Below, piece after piece: positions 1 to 10,401 of a DNA stretch of 64,000 nt. The notes under the pieces were generated by a model. That model saw only the letters and a list, made by a program, of their open reading frames with translations. It was not told where the DNA came from and ran no database searches. The position numbers and the translations under genes are program-made. Location: NCBI GenBank assembly GCA_024449915.1, contig JAMZAV010001047.1:1-64000 (forward strand), given 5' to 3'. Source of the DNA: Sweltsa coloradensis. Lineage: Eukaryota > Arthropoda > Insecta > Plecoptera > Chloroperlidae. Each line of letters opens with the position of its first letter. Positions within the stretch are counted from its first letter, which is position 1.

Positions 1-336
1 TAGGTTTTACTATTTGTTTTGCTTTGGGGTGAGTGAAAAGAAAATACAGTACCATTGGGCCTGACCTTATATAGCCTCCCTACTCAAATCATTATTTTAC
101 ACTTTGTTTGATGCTCTTTTATTGGTATTGGTACCTAGGTCCAGTGTCATGTATGTCTTCCTCTCACTCTCAAATTGAATTATATAGAGACAACTGCACT
201 CTTCAGATGAAATGGTTAGAGCAATACGCAAACATTAAAATGTATCTCAAAATTAGCTCACTCAATAGGTTAGGCCTGAGTAATTAATATAGGTGTACTG
301 AAAGTCTAGTTTTCATTTATGTGTTTTATTGTTTAG

Positions 337-690
337 GTGGAAGAAAAGGATATGCTGTTGAATCAAAGAATGTTGGAGAAGGAAAAGGTCAAACAGAAAT
401 ATTCTGATAAAATAGCCGAGGAGAAAGCCAAAATCTCCAGAGAAATGGAACAGAAGCTAAAAGATCATAAAGCTGAACTTAAAAACAAAATGAGAAGCAA
501 GGAAGAAAAGCTTAGGCTTATGAAACGCATCTTGGTAGAAGACAATATGTCAACTCCACACTCAACTGTATCATCACAAATTGGAACTGGGAAATATGAA
601 GCCAGTCTATACCCAACTCCAAACCCATCCGAAAATAACGTATTGCCATCGCAAATATTTCAAAATTCCAGAGCTACTAGTAGTAAAAGG
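337..690 (+). CDS. KIF23: KIF23/MKLP1 internal coding exon (coiled coil and linker)
   Basis: This exon is preceded by a pyrimidine-rich tract and TTTAG, and followed by GTAAGT at 691. It is 354 nt, exactly 118 codons in one frame, phase 0 at both ends. The first about 65 residues are almost all charged (KEK/EEK/KLK runs), as expected for the distal stalk coiled coil of kinesin-6. The remainder is a Ser/Thr/Pro/Asn-rich linker ending in SSKR. Identity comes from the two downstream exons, which match the MKLP1 tail, and from phase compatibility. KIF23 is a plus-end-directed kinesin that pairs with RACGAP1/CYK-4 in centralspindlin to organise the midzone and midbody in cytokinesis. The motor domain lies upstream of the window. 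The exact residue number in the protein cannot be given. Confidence 0.75.
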
Positions 691-742
691 GTAAGTAATC
701 CAATAAGTATTATCTGTCTGGCGTAGGTAGCATTACATGCAG

Positions 743-1384
743 CAGTGGCGGATACAGGGGGGGGGGGGGGGGGGGGGCGATCGCCCCCCCCCCCATGATT
801 CTTTGAAAATAAAAAATAAATGATTTTATTATTTTATTGTGCACGCACCAAATGCACTCTAAAAACCTGATTTTCAAAATTTTCGCCTGCGGCGCTATTT
901 ATTTAAAACTCCCAATAAAAATCAATTTTCCATTATGTTGTCAGAAATAGTTTGCCTCAGAAATGTGTCTGCATTAGTGTACTTCGATAAATTAAGTTGT
1001 CCTCCTATGAGAATCGTTTTTTAACTAAATAGGATAGACGTTTAATAAATAAATAAAATGATGAATTATTGAAAATAAGATCAAACGTTTATAATAATGT
1101 TGCAATCTAGGCCAATGCTGTAAATTGTAAGCTCGACATGACGACAAAACAAATTGGTGCACACAAACTACATTGTTTCCGTATTGCATTCCGCCAACCA
1201 CTTTTTTCTAAAACGCACCAAATGCACTCTAAAAACCTGATTTTCAAAATTTTCGCCTGCGGCGCAATTAATGGGGGGCTCCGCCCCCCATACCCCCTGT
1301 GCGTCCAGGCTTAGTCCCTTTCCCATGACTGTACAAGCACACGAAAATTGCCCCCCCCATGATTATGTCCTAGATCCGCCACTG
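743..1384. mobile_element. hAT-type MITE with 8-bp target duplication
   Basis: Ends are CAGTGGCGGAT and ATCCGCCACTG, flanked by the same 8 bp, ACATGCAG, at 735-742 and 1385-1392. An 8-bp duplication and CAGTG-type ends are typical of hAT. There is a long G run at 758-777 facing a C run at about 784-793. Inside, a 53-bp direct repeat (843-895 and 1213-1265) brackets a segment that contains a LINE-like 3' tail (about 985-1060, ending in AATAAATAAATAAA). No transposase is visible, so it is non-autonomous. It sits in a KIF23 intron. Confidence 0.85.
985..1060 (+). repeat. LINE-like 3' tail fragment, copy 1
   Basis: It carries TTGTCCTCCT, an A/T stretch, AATAGGATAGAC and a (TAAA)n tail. Nearly the same string occurs at 61085-61145. 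The tetranucleotide tail is like those of CR1/L2/Jockey-group LINEs. It lies inside the hAT MITE, so it was either carried by it or inserted later. Confidence 0.5.
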
Positions 1385-1654
1385 ACATGCAGTAAGACTT
1401 TTTTATTACCAGCGTTTAAGCGACTAATCTTGAGTTGATCCTAAGTTAATTACCTGCATGAACTTATAATTTAACGCTCTGTAGGCCTAATTGGAATTGC
1501 TGACAAAAATGAAGTTTTCAGCCTTTACACATCAAGCACTGTTTTAGAGTACAGTCAATTTGAAAATAAGTCACTTCTCTACGGGCCGGATACCAGTACA
1601 ATTTCAGCTCCTTGCTAGATCCCTGTCTTAACCCGACCAATCACATGTTATAAT

Positions 1655-2275
1655 AGGGAACATACACCAAGGCCAAATATTGACTTGGGTGTATAGAAAC
1701 CCACTTAACAACACCACTGCCACCATCTAAACCAATTTAAAGTAAACCATTTCAATTTTATTGAGGTACAAAGTTGTACATTTATTATTTCCCGCGTTTA
1801 TTATTTCAAACGGCATGTGACGTTTATATCCAGGTTGTCGCCAATGAATTCAGATAAGAAAACCTATCTACTAGCGGTCTAAGTAGGTTCTTTTATCAAA
1901 GTTCTTTGGTCACCACATGGTTTATGCATGGGCTTATAATAGTAACCGCCTTGTAAATCCATAATGTATTTAAATGAAATTAACAACCGCCTTCTAGATA
2001 ACACATCTAAATTTACTGCATGGTCGCTAAACAGCTCGTGTTGCTATGACAACAATTGTTCTCACTTTCTTTTGTTTTGTGATTATTCGTTGTATGATTG
2101 GTTGAATGATTGGCCATACCAGATTATGACGTATGCGCCCGTTTTTCCCACTAAAATTTTAGGTGCAACTTTCAGCTAACTTTTTTGTATGAAATAATTA
2201 GCCTATCAAAATAAAAACAGAAATCTAGTGATGCATTCAGAAACAATTCCTAATTGTAGTAGAATGATAAAATTA
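1655..2275 (+). repeat. Dispersed repeat R1, forward copy
   Basis: About 620 bp in a KIF23 intron reappears in reverse orientation at about 52480-53955, where an 881-bp hAT element interrupts it. Similarity runs across the whole length, including ATGGTCGCTAAACAGCTCGT and GATTATGACGTATGCGCCC-like stretches. No terminal inverted repeat or protein was recognised, so the class is unknown. An apparent 71-codon frame inside it is not preserved in the second copy and is not called. Confidence 0.65.
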
Positions 2276-2912
2276 GATAGAAGTTTTGTAGCACCCCGCA
2301 GTCGTTGCCTCGAGGGAGGGGTACTTTTATGACTTACTTGTCCTAGGCCTACATTCAGTTTTCCTTAATTGAACGAGTGAGCGTAGCGAACGTAGTGATT
2401 TCCATTCGACTTAAACGGCCCTTATTGTTTTTCTGCGTGCGTGCGTGTGTGTGTGTGTGTGTGTACGTTAAAAATCAGCCGAATCGCTGAACAGATTGCG
2501 CTGAAATTTTAAACGGACATCCAGTACGAGTTTATTGAGAACTGCTAACAAAATCAGCAAGATTCATTGCGATTTAAACATACAAGAAATAATAAACTGA
2601 AAAATAGACTTCCAATGTTATGAAATTATTTTAACGACAATGTTTTAGATTTTGAAAAGATATTTTTTGTTTTTTATTTACCTGGCAGTGAAATGCCGTG
2701 TCCATTCAAGGTCTGTCGAATGTTTTAAGTCAAAGTACCCCCAAATTCCGCTCGTAGATTGAGTAAACCTTGCAATGTTTTCACGTATTTCGTACTGGCT
2801 ATGTTTACCATAGTAGGCCCTATTGCCACAGATGATGGACTTCACTGCGTTATATGCATTTCAAAACATGTTTAATAATTTTTTAAATACAATCTCGAAA
2901 TTACAAAATCTT

Positions 2913-2984
2913 TCCCGACCAGGGGATTGAACCCACGTCTCCCATATTTCGGCTATAAGGGCGCTTTAGCCAACTAGACCAGGG
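2913..2984 (-). repeat. tRNA-like (Pol III box A/B) segment, unit 1
   Basis: Read on the minus strand, it shows a box-A-like TAGTTGGCTAAAGCG and a box-B-like GGGTTCAATCC at tRNA spacing, with TCCC/GGGA at the outer ends. The T-arm stem pairs only partly and the anticodon arm is poor, so this is a tRNA-derived repeat module, not a functional tRNA gene. Copies lie at 3487-3561, 28005-28076 and, badly diverged, near 21176-21246. Confidence 0.5.
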
Positions 2985-3486
2985 AAACGCCAAAGTCGTA
3001 GTTAGACGAGTGAGAGAGTCATGTGGTGAGTACCCGGGAACATATGCATTTAAGTTTGATAATTATATTCGTATAAATAATAGTTTTTTAAAGTTTAGTT
3101 GGCATACGGGGACGGGCGCGTCAACTGTAAGGTCATAATGCGCCTCTCTAGCCTATGATAGGCTAGGTAGGCCTAAGGTAGGGGGAAGAAAAGTAATGTA
3201 ATCGGGTACAATGTTTTAGATTTTGAAAATATATTTTTTGTTTATTATTCGCCTGGCCGTGAAATGCCGTGCCCATGCAAGGTCTGTCGAATGTTGCACG
3301 TCAAGGTACCCACAAAATTCGCTCGTAGATTGAGTAAACCTTGCAATATTTTCACGTATTTCGTACTGGCTATGTTTACCATAGTAGGCCCTATTGCCAC
3401 AGATGATGGACAACACTGCGTTATATTATGCATTTCAAATCATGTTCAATTATTTTTGAAATACAATCTAGAAATTACAAAATCTT

Positions 3487-3561
3487 TCCCGACCAGGGAA
3501 TTGAACTCACTTCTTTCACATTTCGGCTACAAGGGCGCCTTAGCCAACTAGACTATAGGGA
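3487..3561 (-). repeat. tRNA-like segment, unit 2
   Basis: This is the second tandem copy of the module at 2913-2984, with box-B-like GAGTTCAATTCC. It is more diverged in the T arm than unit 1. Confidence 0.45.
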
Positions 3562-4047
3562 AACGCCAATGTCGTAGTGAGACGAGTGAGCGAGTCATGT
3601 GGTGAGTACCCGGGAACATTTGCATTTAAGTTTGATAATTATATTCGTATAAATAATAGTTTTTAAAGTTTAGTTGGTATACGGGGACGGGCGCGTCAAC
3701 TGTAAGGTCATAATGCGCCTCTCTAGCCTATGATAGGCTAGGTAGGCCCAAGGTAGGGGGAAGAAAAGTAATGTAATCGGGTACTTAACACATGGCTCAC
3801 TCACTCGTTTAACAACGACTTTGGCGTTTCCCTAGTTTATGGTAACCCTCCCTACATTCACAATGCCCGGATACGGCAGATAGTAAAACAAAATTCTTCA
3901 GTGGAATGGGGTACTTTGTAAATGAGTTCTTTACATTCTACTCGAAGGCTACATTTTCTGACAGGATCTAGTTAGTATTTAATGTAGTTATTAGTTTTGT
4001 TCATTTCCAGTGCCATGCTTTATTGATGCATACTTGTTAATGTTTAG

Positions 4048-4290
4048 ATTGGCCATGCAGTGAGTAACCCTCGCCATCGCCGCTCTCGCTCTGCTAATGG
4101 TGATGTATGGATTGACCATCATCCGACAGTACCTGTGCCATTGGGAACAGTTCTTCAGCCGTATATGAGAAGGCGTATTTCAGTAACCAAGCTGACTGAG
4201 GTGAAAGATCTCACCAGTCATGCATCTAAGTACTGCTTAACGACTCAAGAACAAGACACTGATGGAGAAATAGAAACGCGACTTGTTAAG
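4048..4290 (+). CDS. KIF23: KIF23/MKLP1 coding exon (Arf6-binding tail, 14-3-3/Aurora B site)
   Basis: The acceptor is TGTTTAG at 4041-4047 and the donor GTAATG starts at 4291. The exon is 243 nt, 81 codons, phase 0 at both ends, so it joins both neighbours in frame. The peptide has RRSRSA, then a WIDH...PLGTVLQP stretch, then KYCLTTQEQDTDGEIETRLVK. This order matches the MKLP1 C-terminal (Arf6-binding) domain. In human MKLP1 the RRSRSA segment is where Aurora B and 14-3-3 compete to control centralspindlin clustering, and the serines are kept here. A later AG in ...CATGCAG could be mistaken for the acceptor, but it would break the phase. Confidence 0.9.
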
Positions 4291-4695
4291 GTAATGTTCA
4301 TTTATTTTCCTTGTGTTTTATATTTATCTTGTCAGTCATCTACATCATCATGATTTCAATCATGGGTTTGGTTTGAGACAGTTCTCTATTAAGGCCCGTT
4401 CACAACCAATTAGCGTATGTAAATTACAGAAATTATCAAGTTGGTCCCATTGAATTCCTATACAACAGCTGTTCACATCCAAGTTTGTGAAATTATGTAC
4501 GTAATGGCTGTTCAATTGAGGAAACAAATATTGTGAATAACAATAGACCCGTTTGCTCTTCTCTTGGATACCCTCCGTGGAGAGCATCTCCGCGCTAGTC
4601 GGTCGTACTCATGCGTTGGTTATCTATCTCTACTCTACAGCATGTTGAAACACTCAACATGTTTTTATAATTCCTGAGATTCTTAGAACAGTTAG

Positions 4696-4875
4696 GTTTA
4701 ATAATTATAATCAATAATTGGACTCGGCATGTTCTTTTAGTAAATTATTATATTAAATTAATGGAAAAGCAATATTTCGGGTACTTTCAGTACCCTTCAA
4801 AAGGCAACATTAATTTAATATAATAATTTACTAAAAGAACATGCCGAGTCCAATTATTGATTATAATTATTAAAC
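4696..4875. repeat. Perfect palindrome, 68-bp arms, 44-bp loop
   Basis: The arms at 4696-4763 and 4808-4875 are exact inverse copies over 68 bp. An 11-bp direct repeat, ACTCAACATGT, lies at 4652-4662 and again at 4874-4884, overlapping the end of the right arm. It sits in the last KIF23 intron. No protein, tRNA-like or known terminal motif is present. Confidence 0.9.
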
Positions 4876-4929
4876 TCAACATGTGTTTCGACAACGTTAG
4901 TTCAAATTCTGTTGTGAGCTCATAATTTG

Positions 4930-5679
4930 TCGGATGAGCGTAGCGAGCGAAGCGAAGATTCCATTTCACTACACTGGAGAAAAAAATCCGGAATGTTTTT
5001 TTTTTTTTTCCTTTCTTTTTTTTGTATTTTTGTCTGTTTGTCCACACGATTCCGGCTAAACCGATACTCCGATTGCGATGAAATTTTATGGAGGCCTTCG
5101 AAATCTCTGAACTTAGAACTGCCACGTTTTTTAGCGCAATCGGAAAATTTTTTCTCATGAAAATTGCAATTTTACGATTTTTTTCAATTTTTACAAAATT
5201 TCTTTGACTTATAACACCTACATGCTTTATCCGATTTTAATGATTTTTGCACAGAACCTTTATTTTATGAATTAAGATATTTTTGTGAAATTTGAGCGCA
5301 ATTGAAAAAATATTTATCATAAAAATCGAAATTTTACAGTTTTTTTCTTTTTTTTAACAATTCTTTGACTTATAACACCTACATGCTTTATCCGATTGTA
5401 ATGATTTTTTTGCAGAACCTTTATCTTATGAATTAATATATTAGTGTAAAATTTGAGCGCAATCGAGAAATTATTTCTTATAAAAGTCGCAATTTTACGA
5501 TTAATTTTAAAAAAAATTAAAAAATTAAGTTAATTTTTAATTTAATTTAATTTAAATTTAAAAAAATTTCAACTTAGTAATGATTTTGCCACAGAACAAA
5601 AGAAAATTTGCATAACACATGGCAGCTCAATGCACCAATTACGCTCATCTAACAACGCGGCGGGACTTCGTTTTCCTAG
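4930..5679 (+). mobile_element. Helitron-like element, family A
   Basis: It begins TCGGATGAGCGTAGCGAGCG and ends with the AACGCGGCGGGACTTCG hairpin region and TTTTCCTAG before T. The subterminal inverse TACGCTCATC lies just 5' of the hairpin. The interior has a T-rich tract and two to three degenerate copies of a 130-140-bp AT-rich unit (ACATGCTTTATCCGATT...GAATTAATATATT). It has no coding capacity. The apparent long frames across the 5' end (about 4787-5160) are produced by the repeat and recur in every copy. Confidence 0.7.
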
Positions 5680-5903
5680 TTTATGTTAAATCGATCAAGA
5701 AAATAGTGGTGAGTAGTGCTTATGTGAATTTTCTTTCTTCAATCATTCTCATTAAAAAGATACAAACATAAAAATGGCACAATGCAATTCTTTTGGGGAT
5801 ATTCTCAGCTAATTCACTGAACACAGTTCTCACATTCCTTTTTTGGTTACATATAATAGAGGCTAATAAAACAGATAAACAGGTACATAAACTGGGCTGA
5901 GCC

Positions 5904-6362
5904 TAGTGTTTAAAAATTTCATGAAATTATTTATCTTGAAATATTTCATGAAATAATTCGTGAAATAATTCATGAAATATTTCAATGATCAAAAAGGTTG
6001 TAATTTGTACCTCAGTGGCCACAGTTAATCGAACAAGGACATTTAAACGGAGGCCAATTCAAGATTGGCCTACTATTACAGTGACGTCTAGGAGTCAAAA
6101 TTCTACCTACTAAACTAAAAAAGTTTAAAAAAAAAAAAAAAAAAAAAACATTACCCTATGGCATTATAAAATTGCTTATATATTGCGAATTCAATCATAT
6201 GAATGTCCGGAATTGAGAAGACTGGAGCATACTGGAAACATGTAATGTTAATTTCAAGTGCATACATATAAATATTTAAATAGAGACTTAGCTTGAAATA
6301 TTTCACTTTGAAACATTTCAAATGAATTATTTCAATTGAAATATTTCAAACTTCGATCACTA
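5904..6362. mobile_element. hAT-type MITE with 8-bp target duplication
   Basis: Ends are TAGTG... and ...CACTA, flanked by GCTGAGCC at 5896-5903 and 6363-6370. Subterminal regions at both ends are dense in TTTCATGAAAT/GAAATATTTCA motifs. These clustered repeats look like transposase-binding sites, as in other hAT elements. A poly-A run lies at 6126-6149. No transposase is present. Confidence 0.85.
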
Positions 6363-6712
6363 GCTGAGCCTACTCCCACCCAGGCTACCTTTCACCACCA
6401 CCACCACCACCAATCATTAGGCCTTATCCCCCTCATGCATGAAGACTTGCGTCGGTAAGTTGCGGACGCAAATATGGCCGAATTGTCTCCGGCGATAATG
6501 TTCAGAGATCAATGGAAACGAAATGCAAGTTAAAACCAGTCCCAAATGACATGAATAAATTATTATTCTGGGCTTAAAAGAGCATTTCTAGGTAGAAAAC
6601 AGTAATCATTTATTAAATTTAGTGTTTTGGGCAACCTGCAACGTATACTAGTGGTCCAAACTTTCAATATTTATTGCCCAGTAATAGGTTTGTTCTTTTG
6701 TCCACCTCAAAC

Positions 6713-9052
6713 ACCAGAAATTTCTCTTATAAATAAAAACCAACTAAGAGTGACAAACCAGCTAGACTGAAAGCTAGAAAGTTGGAAGTTGGACTCTTGA
6801 ACAGTTTCTTTGCTAAAGCAGTTGAAGATGTTGTGAATGTACGCACGGACACAACGGATAAATGCCTCTAATTGTTGCAAAACTCACAACAGCAACCAGA
6901 CATCCCCGCCTTGCAAATACCCACATTAACACCCAATGACATACTGACAGCTATAAGAAATATGAATCAGCTAAAACATCAACAGGCTGGGACGAAGTAA
7001 CGCCGCTTTATCTTCTAGATACGTAGCGTATTTAGAAATTTATTAGGACTCACCTCCTGGTGAATTCATTGGTTCCCTGAAAATTCCTATCAAAATCTTA
7101 GCAAAGGCAGTGGGCCCAAGGTCTTGGTTACCATGGCAACCAGAGTCGATAAAGAAGTTTCCCCTGTTTAGTGTCGGTAATCAACCCGTGGACCAAACAA
7201 AGTACAATGTTGAATACTATACAAATCTGCAGATAAGTAAGGTATTATTCGTTGACAATGGCTGTTATAATATATATACATTTTTATATTAGATATAATC
7301 CTTATTCGATGTAGGCTCATGCCTCAGGTAAACTATTAGAATATATTAAATTGCTTGACATGGATTTGACTACATCCAGTTACATACTTTTGGACGGTGA
7401 GAACGTCACATTTCTAGGGCGGTGAGTCCCAGAAATTTTTAACACACGAACATCCAAACGCGCTTCTCTATTAACGTTGTTAATAAGATCCAGGTTCTCT
7501 AGGACGAAGTACCAATGCTGGTAATAAAGAAATGTGCGCCCCAAATTGTGGAACTTCTTATGCACATTTTTAACCACTCGTTTACCACCATTCAGTTCCC
7601 CGAAAGAATGAAGTATACTGTCGTTAAGCCAAAAAAGGTGAAAGAACGAACATGTCTAACTATCGCCCCATTGCACTGCCAACGGCATTCTCTAAAATAT
7701 TGGAGAAGCTTTTCCTTATCGTACTAGTTAAGCACTTGGAAAAAAACAACTTATTGTGCGTTGAACAGCATGGCTTCAGAAAAGACCATTCAACAACATC
7801 TGCTGTCCTTCGCGTTACAAATGCAGTGGAAGATGCTCTGGATCATAAACTGAGTGTAGGAGCGGTCTTTTTTGATCTAACCAAGGCCTTCGACACGATA
7901 CACCATGCCACTCTGATAGAAAAACTTAGATTCTATGGAATCACAGGTCCCGAAAACAATTGGGTCAAGTCCTTTCTAACGGGAAGGAAGCAAAGTGTGA
8001 GGTTAGGAGACGGTAGCGGAGAAGCGAACTGGGAAAATTCCATCTATGGAATTCCCCAGGGGTCTATCCTTAGCCCCACGCTCTTCAGCATCTATGTCAA
8101 CGACATGCCAAAAAATATACAACTAGGAACCAAAACGCAGTTTGCTGATGACTTAAGTGCTGTTCTGACTGGCGGTACCACTGACCAGTTAGAGCAAGCA
8201 ATGCACCAAACAGCTATGGAGCTTGAACAATACTGTCATCCGAATAAAATTGCACTTAATATAAACAAGACTGTAGCCATTGCTTTTGCCACAAAGGGGG
8301 AGCAACCCCACCTGGAGGCCCCGGTCGAGATCTCTACGGACGCCAAGTTTTTGGGTCTAATCATCGACTACAGGCTAAAGTGGAGTAGTCACATCGACTC
8401 ACTATGTAAGAAGCTAAGCACAGCATGTTTCAGCATAAAAATCCTAATGAGACAATGCACGGTGAATACGGTGAAAACTGCATACTTTGCTCTTCTCCAG
8501 TCCCATCTCCAATACGGAGTGCTGTTTTGGGGTGGTGCCTCCGAAAGTATAAGGGTATTCCGACTTCAAAAACGAGCAATCCGATACATGGCTGCACTAC
8601 AACCAACAGAATCTTGTCGAGCAGCCTTCAAAACTCTTGGCATCATGACACTCCCTGGTATTCATATTAAGGCCTTGGCCCTGTTCATTAGGGACAATCC
8701 CTCGCTGACGTTCACAGGAGCCGACGTTCATAACCATGATACAAGAACTGCAGGGAAAATATTCGTCGGGCGGCACAGGTTAAAGAAGCTGGACAAAACC
8801 CCACTCCACTTAGGTGTAAAAGTAACAAACTGTCTTCCAAGTGAGATCACACAGGCTCCGACGCGAGATGCTTTTAAACGAAAGCTGAACGATTTTCTAG
8901 TTGACAAGGTCTTTTATAGTACCACTGACTTTATTTCAACATATTCTTAACAAACTTTTAGTAATTGACATATTTTCAATATTCGGAAGCCTTGAGTGCT
9001 ACCACATGAATCTGTATGAAATGCTTTTAAATAAATAAATAAATAAAAATAA
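6713..9052 (+). mobile_element. Jockey/CR1-group LINE fragment inserted in the MITE
   Basis: The insertion point lies between CACCTCAAA and ATTGTGG, as the uninterrupted sequence at 38940-38960 shows. The body has a broken segment upstream of the RT (about 6770-7020, with one visible frameshift near 6980), about 490 bp that I cannot assign (7021-7513), then the RT region and a (TAAA)n tail at 9029-9050. The 5' end is truncated and no endonuclease is seen. Confidence 0.75.
7515..8950 (+). pseudogene. LINE reverse transcriptase, 5'-truncated and frameshifted
   Basis: The main open frame is 7652-8950 (432 residues). In order it shows NYRPIALP, QHGFRKDHST, the motif A aspartate in FFDLTKAFDTI, PQGSILSP, the catalytic FADD box, then KFLGLIID, YGVLFWG, LQKRAIR and a C-terminal region with NCLPSEI. 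The segment just upstream (7515-7650) encodes KKCAPQI...FPERMK in a neighbouring frame, so a frameshift separates it from the RT core. Reverse transcriptase here would copy LINE RNA at a nicked target. The motif set fits the Jockey/CR1/L2 group and the clade is not resolved. It is a transposon gene, not a host gene. Confidence 0.9.
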
Positions 9053-9528
9053 AATTGTGGTAATTAGACCTAGGTGTAAAATAAAGAATCAGAAATGGGG
9101 TTAAAAGGTGTAATATTTCACGGATGGACAAAAGAACGATTTTGTTGTAATTTGACAGCAAATTTTGAGGTTATGTTGCCAGCTGTCATTCAATTCAAAC
9201 ACTTTCAGAAGATATCTCACTCATTCACATAGCTTTGTATTTTCTACAATTCTATTCCATAATATTTTATTATTACCTGTTTTATCTTCTATTTATTAAA
9301 CAATCGCACATTATAACGGGGTTACTTTTGAAATTGGAGCAAATTTCCATAGCTACACCTTTTACAACTCCTCAAGGGGCAGGTGCAATAAGTGTAAAAG
9401 TTGTAATTACCTTCTGGACAAAAGAACACGTCTTTGGAAGAAATACTACGATTACACCTGGTCAAAAAACGCTTATTTCTTCAAAGGTGCAAAAGGTGTA
9501 AAAATTGATGGTCAAAAGAACAGACCTA

Positions 9529-9938
9529 ATATGTGAAGGGTTGCGGGTTCAAATTTCACTCAATTTTTTATAACATTATTGCAATTTTATCTCAATATTT
9601 CACATTTCTTTTCCTCTTTACTGTATGCTGGTAGGAAAATTTTAGTTGAAAATTGAAATATTCATTTTTCTGATTCAAAAAAAGCAAGGGTTGACATTTG
9701 CGTCACATGCAGAGTAGCCACAACTTTTTTGACGCATCTAGCGACTGTCTTTGTGCATACAGTTTTAATAGCCCTATGTTTTAACATAATTATATGGATT
9801 GCCCAAGTCCGTAATTTTTAGTGAGACAACTTTGCACGGGTAAATCTTTGTGCATGGGGGGGAAATCTACTTCAGGCCTACTAATCATGAAAGCGCAGAC
9901 TTGTAATTTTGTGTGAGCTAGTTTTTGTGTTATTTAGG
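9529..9938. other. Intron sequence, nothing distinct
   Basis: AT-rich KIF23 intron DNA. A box-B-like GCGGGTTCAAATTT lies at about 9542-9555 without a matching box A. No gene or element boundary was seen. Confidence 0.5.
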
Positions 9939-9947
9939 CCCATGTCT

Positions 9948-10250
9948 GATAGATAGGAGATGCCAAATGGCTAGTTAATGTAAATGGGGTAGTGGAGAGG
10001 GAACCCAGCAGCTTACCTGGTTGGTGACTGCAGGGATCTCGTAGATAAGAAAGAGACAAATATAAATATAAACATTTAACACATGAAAAAGAGAGAGATC
10101 GGAGCGCTCTTGTCGAGTGAGCAAGGCCTTGTTTGTCCGAAACAGTTTCGGCGTTTTTAGGTGTGTTACCTTATGCATCTACTAGATCCCTGCAGTCACA
10201 GACCAGGTAAGCTGTTGGATTCCCTATCCACGCCTCTATTTTACATTAGA
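9948..10250. mobile_element. Foldback MITE, copy 1
   Basis: Imperfect inverted arms of about 65 bp lie at 9976-10039 and 10184-10250. They contain AGCTTACCTGG/CCAGGTAAGCT and GACTGCAGGGATCT/AGATCCCTGCAGTC. The element is bracketed by a 9-bp direct repeat, CCCATGTCT, at 9939-9947 and 10251-10259. A relative with the same CCAAATGG...TTAGTTAATG end lies at 58735-58885. Arm sequences resemble splice donors (CAGGTAAG), but no exon is indicated. Confidence 0.6.
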
Positions 10251-10401
10251 CCCATGTCTATATGTAGTTGTGATGATTCTGTACTCAGGTGTATTAGGGG
10301 ATTTTTTTCCTATCTCCAATCAATAATCATTTAAATACCAGTCTTTTCACCTATATTCTTCCGACATAATTATATCAACAATGTTTGTTTCTGTTACATA
10401 G

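Larger units (their letters stand above)
2637..3783 (+). repeat. Two tandem 571-bp units inside family D element
   Basis: Unit 1 runs 2637-3207 and unit 2 runs 3208-3783, both beginning ACAATGTTTTAGATTTTGAA. Each holds a tRNA-like stretch on the minus strand and, next to it, an inverted copy of the family D 3' end (the CGTTTCCCT hairpin). The unit is therefore partly built from terminal sequence. The copy at 27467-28630 has one unit only. Confidence 0.8.
2369..3835 (+). mobile_element. Helitron-like element, family D, full length with internal duplication
   Basis: It starts TTGAACGAGTGAGCG after an A and ends with a hairpin (AACG...CGTT) and TTTCCCTAG before a T. Just inside the 3' hairpin lies CACTCACTCGTTTAA, the inverse of the 5' end. 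A (GT)n microsatellite at about 2435-2464 follows the 5' end and recurs at the same place in the copy at 27467. The interior is a tandem duplication of a 571-bp unit. There is no Rep/helicase frame, so it is non-autonomous. Asymmetric terminal inverted repeats and A|T insertion fit Helitron2/Helentron relatives (HINEs). Confidence 0.7.
6687..9526. mobile_element. TA-flanked MITE, copy 1, split by a LINE
   Basis: Outer ends GGTTTGTTCTTTTGTCCACC and the inverse of GGTCTGTTCTTTTGACCATC are each flanked by TA (6685-6686 and 9527-9528). Without the insert the element is about 0.5 kb. It matches the copy at 38926-42148 base for base over long stretches. The left piece is 6687-6712 and the right piece 9053-9526. 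TA flanks suggest a Tc1/mariner-type relative, but no transposase is present. Interior motifs AGGTGTAAAA and GTAATTAC recur near both ends. Confidence 0.7.

Noticed and set aside
2913..2984. Functional tRNA gene on the minus strand
   Set aside because: Box A/B words are present, but the T stem pairs only partly and the anticodon arm is irregular. It recurs only inside family D elements.
4787..5160. Two overlapping frames of 123 and 77 codons on opposite strands
   Set aside because: Both cross the 5' end of a Helitron-like element and a poly-T tract; equivalent frames appear in every copy of the repeat (14628, 35334, 41777, 44711, 46324).
7652..8950. Longest open frame in the window (432 codons) as a host gene
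   Set aside because: It has all reverse transcriptase motifs (FFDLTKAFDTI, PQGS, FADD), lies inside a MITE and ends in a (TAAA)n tail. It is a LINE remnant.
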